NCBI RefSeq assembly: GCF_008370685.1
Contig: NZ_VTZU01000013.1
Coordinates: 42,657-106,656 of the forward strand
Direction: 5' to 3'
Length of the DNA stretch: 64,000 nt
Source: Aquimarina sp. RZ0
GTDB taxonomy: Bacteria > Bacteroidota > Bacteroidia > Flavobacteriales > Flavobacteriaceae
Shown here: positions 57,487-64,000 of the stretch, one piece after another
How the letters are laid out: every line of letters starts with the position of its first letter
Numbering within the stretch: position 1 is the stretch's first letter
Notes under the pieces: generated by a model
What the model was told of the DNA's origin: nothing
Database searches by the model: none
The model's input: only the letters and a program-made list of their open reading frames with translations
Made by a program: the position numbers and the translations under genes

Positions 57487-58676
57487 AATATTTTTTTTTA
57501 AATAAACGTTTATTGAGCTATTTTAGTATAAAAAAAACTCCTGTTACACAGATAGTTAGACCAAATACTATTAGAATCCGACAAAAACCCAAAAGGAAGA
57601 TTTTTTCTTACGGATTGATTAATTTTACTGAGAGCTATCCATAGGAAAAATCTTTAAATCGGTGCAAAGAAAGAGAGGTTTAACCTACGGTTACACGATT
57701 TGGGGTAATATTTTGTTTAGTGCTGAAGTATTGAATCCACCAATAGTAGATTGTTTAAGGTTTTATTATCGACAGATTTTCAGTTAAATAGTCTTATAAT
57801 ATGTAACTAATCAGCCTATTCTTTTTTATAAATAAAATGATCTAAGTGCTTATTTTAAAAGCTATTATCTTGTTGTTATTAAGAAATGTCAATTTTGGCT
57901 ATAAATTTTCAATAAAAAATTAATGTAATTGATTATCAGTCTTTTATATATAGAAGAAGTGAGTATACCAGGGCAAACTCATGCTTTGTTAATTTTCTTA
58001 AATTACGATCTATTTAATTTAGTATCATGTCCTTACATTTAGGACTTTTATATTGCCGCTATAGCCATGACTTTTTTCGATTTATCTGGTTTTAGTAAAA
58101 ATGAAAGCTCAAAAAGCTTCCATTTTTGTTTAATAAAATCTAATTATAGAAATAACCCCAAACATTTATTTTATTGCTTCCAATCAGCTATATCTATAGC
58201 TTTATACAAGCCACTTTATTAGTATGAATACAACCGAGCTATTTTGATTGTTTTTTTGTTTCCGTATGAATCAAGGGTAGTATAATTAATAAAACATTAT
58301 TTAAATTCAGTCTAAATAATACTGTTTTTGATTTAACAACTCTTTAGTTTTGTTCTAATCTTCACCGACTTTAAATTATAAGAAAATGAAAAAAATATTG
58401 ACAATTCTGGTTTTTACATAGTCATTTTTTTTCAAAAAAAATGTAACAAAACTAACATTTTGTAAAATCAAAATAAAAAAAGTTATATTTTTGTTAAATA
58501 AAAACCTTAACCACCTAACTGTTAGGAAATTAATTATTTACAGTTTTTTAACTTTTTTTTTATTGTAAGTAAAACTAAAGATATAGGTCTAAACTTTTGA
58601 AAATTTTTCACAACTCTAGAGAAGACAAAAGATACGTACATTAAAATTAATAATTAAGATTTAAAAATGAAAAAAA
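57487..58676. other. Long AT-rich divergent spacer
   Basis: 1190 bp without a convincing gene. A terminator-like hairpin is at 58097-58127 although no gene is seen upstream of it on the plus strand. A start codon at 58386 opens MKKILTILVFT and hits TAG at 58419, looking like a truncated signal peptide. The last 250 bp are poly-A/T rich and should hold the promoter of the collagen-like lipoprotein. A 7-codon frame at 58667-58690 overlaps that gene's start. Confidence 0.5.
58097..58127. terminator. Orphan bidirectional hairpin
   Basis: AAAAATGAAAGCT and AGCTTCCATTTTT pair with one mismatch around CAAAA. The shape is that of an intrinsic terminator for either strand, yet no coding gene ends nearby, so it may mark an unannotated small RNA or a lost gene. 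Confidence 0.45.
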
Positions 58677-60074
58677 ATGAAAAAATTTAATTTAATATTT
58701 GTGACAATATTGTCACTAGGTCTATTTTTTGCAAGTTGCGAAGGTGAAGATGGTCGAGATGGTATCGACGGGATTGATGGACAAGACGGAGTGGACGGAC
58801 AAGACGGAGTGGACGGACAAGACGGAGTGGACGGACAAGATGGAGAAGATGCTGTTGTAGAGATGATGGTTGATGCAGCGGATTTATTATTGACTAGTAT
58901 TTCTACTGATGGAGGAGTTCCATTTGATGCTGATAACCCGGCGGTAGATTATCCAGAAGAAGCAAATGTATTTTTTCCAAGTGTATTAGGTGTAGATTAC
59001 ACGGTAGACAGAAATGTTGCTCCAGATGGTCCCACAGTAAGACTTCCTATGTTTCAAGGCTGGGAAATAGTTAATGGAACCCCACGAGAGCTATATTATG
59101 TAATTACAGAAGCTTCAAATAAAGAACTAGCAAGGTTATTAGGAGTTATCTATGCGCCTAGAATGGCAAATGCAATTGGTTCTGGTGGCGATCAAAATTC
59201 TACCTGGAGTGATGATGGTAGACTTGTTTTCGAAGGAACAGTAGACTTTTCTCCAGCAAGAAGTTTAGTAGCAGGTGGACTTTCAAGTGATGGGTTATTA
59301 TTTGGATTCCCTCCAGCAGAAGTTAATCCAGGTGCAATTGCAGATGAGAACTGGTCTTCTTATGTCGTATTACCAGGAACAGATGTAATTATCAATGCAC
59401 AACCAATAGCAAATAGTACAGGTTTACACGATAGAATTCCACATGGAAACGGAACATCTTCAGAACAAGAAGACAATCAGAATAATCCAAATTTAGATAG
59501 AAATGGAGCGGCGGTAGTATTACAATTATTAGACGGCTGGCATAATGGCAGACCTTATTACTTCCATATTGTAACCGATACTTCTGATCCAGCTCCTGCA
59601 GCAATTGAATTGGGAGTTTTTGCACCAAGATTAGCGCAATTACCATCATTTGGAAACTTCCCTGGAGGTTCTATGTTACCTTTTAGTCCTACAGTAAATG
59701 GTAGAGGAGATACTGGTGATGGTTTATTCCAAGGACTAAATACAGCTTCTTTAAGTAACAGACAAACTATGGATCCGACAAATACATTCCCTATTGATCC
59801 AAGAGATCCTGATTATGCACCAATGTGGGATGCTCATTTAACAGAATTTACAGTTCCCGAAGAAGAGCGTGTAATCCTAAAAAGTTTCGATCAAATAAAT
59901 GAATTATTGGAACAAGGTATTTTAAGACCTTTTAGAGGTAATTTAAATCAATATCCAGCATCAAATTCTTTGTCAGATTTGTTAACGGCAGCAGGAGCGA
60001 TTATCAACTGTCCGGTAATTTCTCAACCATTTAGCAGCGCAATTGGTCAACAATATGGTAATCCAACAAATTAA
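58677..60074 (+). CDS. Lipoprotein with collagen-like GXY tract and duplicated unknown domain
   Basis: 465 residues. Lipobox LFFASC, then immediately ~12 Gly-X-Y triplets (GEDGRDGIDGIDGQDGVDGQ and on), an Asp-rich collagen-like segment. The remainder contains two similar blocks: LPMFQGWEIVNGTPRELYYV...LGVIYAPRMAN near residue 120-180 and LQLLDGWHNGRPYYFHIV...LGVFAPRLAQ near 280-320, so a duplicated domain. I do not recognise an enzyme family. Probably a surface protein held away from the membrane by the collagen-like stalk. Preceded by a very AT-rich leader and ended by a strong terminator; single-gene unit. Confidence 0.82.
   Translation: MKKFNLIFVTILSLGLFFASCEGEDGRDGIDGIDGQDGVDGQDGVDGQDGVDGQDGEDAVVEMMVDAADLLLTSISTDGGVPFDADNPAVDYPEEANVFFPSVLGVDYTVDRNVAPDGPTVRLPMFQGWEIVNGTPRELYYVITEASNKELARLLGVIYAPRMANAIGSGGDQNSTWSDDGRLVFEGTVDFSPARSLVAGGLSSDGLLFGFPPAEVNPGAIADENWSSYVVLPGTDVIINAQPIANSTGLHDRIPHGNGTSSEQEDNQNNPNLDRNGAAVVLQLLDGWHNGRPYYFHIVTDTSDPAPAAIELGVFAPRLAQLPSFGNFPGGSMLPFSPTVNGRGDTGDGLFQGLNTASLSNRQTMDPTNTFPIDPRDPDYAPMWDAHLTEFTVPEEERVILKSFDQINELLEQGILRPFRGNLNQYPASNSLSDLLTAAGAIINCPVISQPFSSAIGQQYGNPTN
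58779..58844 (+). repeat. 18-bp coding tandem repeat
   Basis: The unit GGACAAGACGGAGTGGAC occurs three times exactly from 58779 to 58832, with a partial fourth (GGACAAGATGGA). It encodes the repeated G-Q-D-G-V-D. Exact DNA identity suggests recent expansion or slippage, so stalk length may vary between strains. Confidence 0.85.
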
Positions 60075-60112
60075 TTAAATATTATCATAAGTAAAATTTA
60101 TTAGTTGATAAG

Positions 60113-60144
60113 TGCCGAACTATTTTGATAGTTCGGCATTTTTT
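60113..60144 (+). terminator. Rho-independent terminator after the collagen-like lipoprotein gene
   Basis: TGCCGAACTAT (60113-60123) and ATAGTTCGGCA (60128-60138) make a perfect 11-bp stem with a TTTG loop, followed by a T run. Confidence 0.9.
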
Positions 60145-60437
60145 GTTTGTATGATTAGTTTAGTTCTGAGATTTTTTCTTGACTTTGACAGTTTAAATCA
60201 TTAACATTCTAATAACGAGTGTTATAAAAAAATAAGGGTGCAAGCTGTAGAAGAAGCCTATACTCATATTAAAGAACTTGTATACTTTTAAACAATGATG
60301 TAGGAAGTACATTATCCATTATTATAACACTCACTGATAATGATGATGATTAAACGTTATACTATTGATATATATCCTCATCGCGCATCACAAAACCCTA
60401 TGGCATAATTTAAACTATTGAAAGCGTCGTTGATTCA

Positions 60438-60617
60438 TTAAAGAAAATCTGGTACGCTTTTTATGAAATCCTCTTTTTTAAAATCAGAATATATATTTTC
60501 GAAGTACCATTTCCCTGATTTACTTTTCACGCATTCGGATATAATACTACTATTTGAATTTACTGAAATAAAATGTTCTTTTTTCTTCCTCACTGAGATA
60601 ATAAAATATGCTTTTTT
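60438..60617 (-). pseudogene. Short start-less frame, probable gene remnant
   Basis: 59 codons open on the minus strand with protein-like composition (SGKWYFENIYSDFKKEDF near the end, stop at 60438) but no ATG; an in-frame stop bounds it at 60618-60620. Family not recognised. It may be the end of a lost gene or chance. Confidence 0.3.
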
Positions 60618-60721
60618 TCACAACGAATTCAAAGTGCAATAGTATAAGATAAATCTTCAAAACATAAGATCCAAAATATATAGTTGATTTATAACGCCCA
60701 AGACCAAATCTAGATATAAAA

Positions 60722-60895
60722 ATGGATATGATTTATCTTACGGGCGAAGTAAGTGGATTTAATTCATTTTATTTTTACTTTCCTGGTAAGGATGGTTTGT
60801 TTGTCGGATTATACAACAAACCCTTAAAAAATTACTCTAAATTAATGAACGAAACTTTGGATATGTGTAATGACCTTAATTGGTTTGAAGAATAA
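60722..60895 (+). pseudogene. Possible serine-hydrolase (beta-lactamase family) C-terminal remnant
   Basis: 57 codons starting MDMIYLTGEVSGFNSFYFYF and then PGKDGLFVGLYN. The pattern G-E-x-x-GFNSFxFYFP-K-D recalls the segment after the KTG/HTG box in class C-like serine hydrolases. No N-terminal part is present upstream, so it is probably a decayed end rather than a working small gene. Confidence 0.4.
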
Positions 60896-61335
60896 TTAGA
60901 TTTTTATATAAAACTAAATAGTAGAAAAGTAAAAAATATTTATAACTATAGATCTGATCTTATCAAATAAAAAATAAATATACGGTGTATATAGTGCTGT
61001 TTTTTCACGGAGAACGAGAAAATAATATTACTTGTTTTTTTCTATTTCAAATTACTAATTTATTCAGTCTCATCAATTATACTGATTGAGACCTGCTAAT
61101 ACGCTTATTTAAGGTATCTTTGGTATCGGATTATTTATCCGTTGATATTATCATACTTGTAGGTTTTAGCCTTGGAAACCCAAAAGGTCACTTTCTATAT
61201 GTCTTTTCTGATTATTGATGCGCTATATCACTTAATGACTGATTTTTAAGTAACCATTTACAACAATCTTATTAAGACGTCTTGTTTATTTCATTAATAG
61301 CGACCGTCAATTTCAATTGAAAAAACAAAAATCAT

Positions 61336-62478
61336 ATGGCTTTATCAAAAATCGGTGTTATTGGAACTTCAAAAAAAGAAGATGAAAGGCGCGTCCCTAT
61401 TCATCCAGAACATCTGAAAAGGCTTCCAGAAAACATTCGCAGACAGCTTATTTTCGAAAAAGGATATGGAATTCCTTTTAATATTAAAGATGAAGAAATT
61501 GCAGATCAAACAGGAGGAATGGCATCACGAGATGAGATATTATCAGATATTGGGCATGCCATTATAGCAAAACCAGTATTGTCTGATCTTGAAGCGTTAA
61601 AAATGGGTGGCGTCCTTTGGGGGTATCCTCACTGCGCTCAACAAATGCAGATTACCCAAACGGCTGTAGATAGAAAACTAACATTAATAGCCTTCGAAGA
61701 TATGTTCGTTTGGAAGCCAAATGGAGAAATGGGTAGACATACTTTTTATAAGAACAATGAAATGGCAGGTTACTGCGCTGTTATACATGCCTTGCAACTG
61801 AAAGGCATAGATGGGCATTATGGAAATCAAAGGAAAGTGATTATATTTAGTTTTGGTGCCGTCAGTAGAGGAGCTATTTACGCATTAAAAGCTCATGGGT
61901 TTAGAGACATCACTGTATGTGTTCAAAGACCTGATCATGAGGTCAGAGAAGAGGTGTTGGATGTAAATTACGCTCGAATTGTTAAAAACGAAATCAATGA
62001 TCCTCGATTGCTTATAGTAGAACATGACGGATCAGAAAAACCCCTGTTAGATTTGATCAGTGATTCTGAGATCATAATTAATGGTACTTTTCAAGATCCG
62101 AATGATCCTATAAATTTTGTAATTGAAGAGGAAAGGTCTCGATTAAAACCAGGTACGTTGATCATCGATGTTAGTTGTGATGAAGGAATGGGTTTTTATT
62201 TTGCTAAACCAACCAGCTTTAAAAACCCAATTATAGCAGTAGACAAGATCGATTATTATGCGGTGGATCATACTCCAAGCTATTTTTGGGAAAGTGCTTC
62301 AAGATCAATTTCTGCGGCACTAATTGTACATTTAAGATCAGTACTCGAAGGACGAACAGGCTGGTTAGAAAATATTACTATCAAAAATGCAATAAATATA
62401 GACGAGGGAGTAATAGTAAAACAAGCCATTCTTAGATTCCAGAATCGCAAAGAAGCTTATCCTCATGTAGTGAATTAA
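61336..62478 (+). CDS. Alanine dehydrogenase/PNT-family NAD(P)-dependent dehydrogenase
   Basis: 380 residues. The N-terminal AlaDh/PNT domain has ERRVPIHPEHL (substrate Arg), a Lys in IIAKPVLSDLE and a His in WGYPHCAQQ, as in alanine dehydrogenase. The Rossmann part contains IIFSFGAVSRGAIYALKAHG, a variant of the usual GxGxxG, and the C-terminal region has IDVSCDEGMGFYF. Relatives include alanine dehydrogenase, saccharopine dehydrogenase and carboxyethyl-ornithine synthase; the altered nucleotide loop argues against plain alanine dehydrogenase. Cytoplasmic, single gene. The reaction is probably reductive amination or its reverse on an amino acid, substrate unresolved. Confidence 0.75.
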   Translation: MALSKIGVIGTSKKEDERRVPIHPEHLKRLPENIRRQLIFEKGYGIPFNIKDEEIADQTGGMASRDEILSDIGHAIIAKPVLSDLEALKMGGVLWGYPHCAQQMQITQTAVDRKLTLIAFEDMFVWKPNGEMGRHTFYKNNEMAGYCAVIHALQLKGIDGHYGNQRKVIIFSFGAVSRGAIYALKAHGFRDITVCVQRPDHEVREEVLDVNYARIVKNEINDPRLLIVEHDGSEKPLLDLISDSEIIINGTFQDPNDPINFVIEEERSRLKPGTLIIDVSCDEGMGFYFAKPTSFKNPIIAVDKIDYYAVDHTPSYFWESASRSISAALIVHLRSVLEGRTGWLENITIKNAINIDEGVIVKQAILRFQNRKEAYPHVVN

Positions 62479-62479
62479 G

Positions 62480-62576
62480 TAAACTACCTCAGGGAAAGGA
62501 TACGAGACATTTATTGAAAAAACAAGTTGATTTCGAGGCAAGCCTCGGAACATTTAAATCTCGATTATCGGGTAAA
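62480..62576 (+). repeat. 97-bp multi-hairpin dispersed repeat, copy 2
   Basis: Related to 8814-8910 in the same order: AAACTACCTC, TTATTGAAAAAAC, TTGATTTCGAGGCA, CATTTAAATCTCGATTATCG. It starts 2 bp after the dehydrogenase stop. Several hairpin arms carry changes relative to copy 1. Confidence 0.75.
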
Positions 62577-62660
62577 GTAGTCAACAAGATTTGTGTAATT
62601 GCAAGAAAACAGTATGCATCCCTATTAGGACTCATCTTGATTACAAATAATAATCAATAA

Positions 62661-62686
62661 AAACCCAGACAACTATGTCTGGGTTT
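62661..62686 (+). terminator. Hairpin downstream of the dehydrogenase gene
   Basis: AAACCCAGACA (62661-62671) and TGTCTGGGTTT (62676-62686) form a perfect 11-bp stem with a 4-nt loop. There is no long T run after it beyond the stem's own TTT. Confidence 0.7.
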
Positions 62687-62871
62687 GGACAATTTTATCA
62701 AAAAAGTGGCTTAGCAGGAAAATATATCCACCCCTTTTTTGAATCACGCATTAAATCAAAGAATTAACATAGTGCTACAAAGTTGCTCTATCTATTTATG
62801 ACATTATTGTTTAATCGAGCTATAACATTAAAACTTCTTAATCCCTTTGAACCTCCAGACTAACCATATAA

Positions 62872-63031
62872 TACGATTTATAACTAAAAATTTCGCATAT
62901 TCATCGTTTCTTTTTCCTTTCTACTTCGTTTAAAAAATAAACCGTAGCTATAGCTATGCTTGATTTTTTTGCCTTGCATAAAGAAAAAATAATTCAATGA
63001 ATTTATACGAATTTTTTAATCACAAATCGTA
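62872..63031 (-). mobile_element. 160-bp palindromic MITE, copy 4
   Basis: Reverse orientation, same sequence as copy 3 as far as I can see, with TAA flanks at 62869-62871 and 63032-63034. Confidence 0.9.
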
Positions 63032-63725
63032 TAAGCCGTGTTTAAGTTTTTGTAATTAATTTTGTGATATGCTATCATCAAAATATTTGACTCTTACAAA
63101 GCAAAGCACGATGTTTTATGTTCTTTAGGATAAAACTATGTTCTAAACAGGGAATTAATCTATTTTATATTGCCTAAAAATTTAATCTGATGGCTATACC
63201 CGAAAATTTTACAGTATTGGGAATATGGTAATCCGTTTGATCCTTTCAGTCTAATATCGTTCCAAAAGCACCATATTAGATCTATGAATCTTCTTTCTCG
63301 TCTGAATTAAAAAGTAATTTAATTCAGTTTACGGTGATTTCATCTAAGAGCTGATGTAAATGTTCGGGCAAATGGAATATGGAAAAGATATATCAAACTT
63401 CGCAGGTAAAATGTTTACTACTAACTCCGACAAAGAAGATTTTCAAAAGGAAATTACAGAGATTCTGTACCTAACTGGATCTAAACAACCTACATATAAA
63501 TGACATGATGGTAAAAATGAATACACGTATTGAAAGTTAGACCCCAAAAATGATAGCAAATTGGTACCGTTTTAAAGAATTAAATAGTTGAAAATTCCCT
63601 GTTTTTTTGTAAATTATTGTATATTAAGGATATGGAATATAAAGAAGGCATGCCCTATATATTCATGTTGAACTAAACCTTCGGTAACTTTTTTCTGCTG
63701 GATTTCGTAATTTAATAGAAATAAT
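63032..63725. other. Spacer before the recombinase fragment
   Basis: About 690 bp. A 47-codon frame at 63360-63503 (MFGQMEYGKDISNFAGKMFT...) has protein-like composition but matches nothing I know; it could be a remnant. The rest shows no gene. Confidence 0.4.
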
Positions 63726-64000
63726 TAAAATCTATAACTTATGTATCAAAAAAAAGAGTTGAGTCTTGCTGTGAAAAAGCAAAAAGAACTGTACCGAACT
63801 TCATAAAGGCGTACCAAAGATATAGAAAGGTTTATATCGCCTCTGGATATTCAGAATCTACCTGCAACAACTACTTAAGTGCTTTATGTCAGATCAGTTT
63901 GTATTATGATCAAAGTTTTCATCTACTCAATGATCAACAAATTACTGAATATATGTATCACTTACGACTTCGTAAAGTAAGTCATTCTTCTATTAAAATG
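63726..64000 (+). pseudogene. Tyrosine recombinase/integrase N-terminal part, frameshifted or start-less, truncated by window end
   Basis: From about 63782 a frame reads KRTVPNFIKAYQRYRKVYIA, SGYSESTCNNYLSALCQISL and LNDQQITEYMYHLRLRKVSH to the window edge. This is the SAM-like N-terminal domain of phage-type tyrosine recombinases common on Bacteroidota mobile elements. The only nearby ATG (63741) is in another frame (MYQKKELSLAVKKQKELYRT...) that stops at 63804; a -1 shift in the A-rich stretch at 63774-63786 would join them. Either a frameshift mutation, recoding, or a non-ATG start. The catalytic domain lies beyond the window. Confidence 0.6.

Larger units (their letters stand above)
60075..61335. 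other. Spacer with decayed coding fragments
   Basis: 1261 bp between the collagen-like lipoprotein and the dehydrogenase. It begins with the terminator, has inverted GAGTGTTATAA/TTATAACACTC motifs at 60217-60227 and 60322-60332, and contains two short protein-like frames on opposite strands (60438-60617 and 60722-60895). No intact gene. Confidence 0.55.

Noticed and set aside
58779..58844. Possible CRISPR-like direct repeats
   Set aside because: The 18-bp units are adjacent with no spacers and encode an in-frame Gly-X-Y tract.
63741..63806. Independent 21-residue gene before the recombinase
   Set aside because: It is too short and lies directly against the recombinase frame; it is better explained as that gene's N-terminus after a frame break.

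Overview
The window reads as the chromosome of an AT-rich member of the Flavobacteriia (Bacteroidota), probably marine. The evidence is the gene content: SusC/SusD pairs, a hybrid two-component system (HTCS) regulator, secreted enzymes with C-terminal type IX secretion (T9SS) sorting domains, Gld-type ABC genes, and strong coding density on both strands with AT-rich spacers. A genus such as Aquimarina is a guess. No rRNA, tRNA or CRISPR array was seen.

Layout. 1-10.5 kb: the end of a susC gene, its susD partner and a large VCBS/ASPIC lipoprotein, converging on a PL8 polysaccharide lyase of the chondroitin ABC lyase type, then a secreted GH26 mannanase-like enzyme. 10.5-11.4 kb is an insertion-scarred spacer with inverted repeats, a 160-bp MITE and an IS3-type transposase remnant. 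11.5-15.3 kb: a secreted CotH/lamin-tail protein, a SAM methyltransferase and a CPBP-like membrane protein.

15.6-26.3 kb holds a compact two-gene hybrid NRPS/PKS system. The first protein is A-PCP-KS-AT-ACP-aminotransferase and the second is C-A-PCP-TE. Read by colinearity, an amino acid starter is extended once with malonate, the beta-keto group is transaminated, an amino acid (binding-pocket code resembling glycine) is added, and the chain is released. This is the most novel-looking system in the window.

26.5-43.2 kb is a polysaccharide utilisation locus on the minus strand (HTCS, SusC, SusD, VCBS/ASPIC protein, GH3 exo-glucosidase) with a divergent CBM-like lipoprotein. 43.7-47.7 kb is a sucrose-type operon: sugar transporter, PfkB kinase and GH13_18 sucrose phosphorylase. 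48.3-53.4 kb carries two small genes and a GldA/GldF/GldG-like ABC set ending in a DUF4340 protein. 53.7-57.5 kb is a large secreted G8/CEMIP-like protein with beta/gamma-crystallin repeats. 58.7-60.1 kb is a lipoprotein with a collagen-like GXY tract. 61.3-62.5 kb is an alanine-dehydrogenase-family enzyme, followed by decayed sequence and the start of a tyrosine recombinase that runs off the window.

Cross-cutting features. Four nearly identical 160-bp, fully palindromic elements (three look identical) lie in separate intergenic spacers, each flanked by a 3-bp TNA duplication. One is inserted inside an older relative that has its own TTA duplication. A second, 97-bp multi-hairpin repeat occurs twice. 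The SusC-SusD-VCBS/ASPIC triad occurs twice. The PL8 lyase and the CEMIP-like protein both point to glycosaminoglycan-type substrates.
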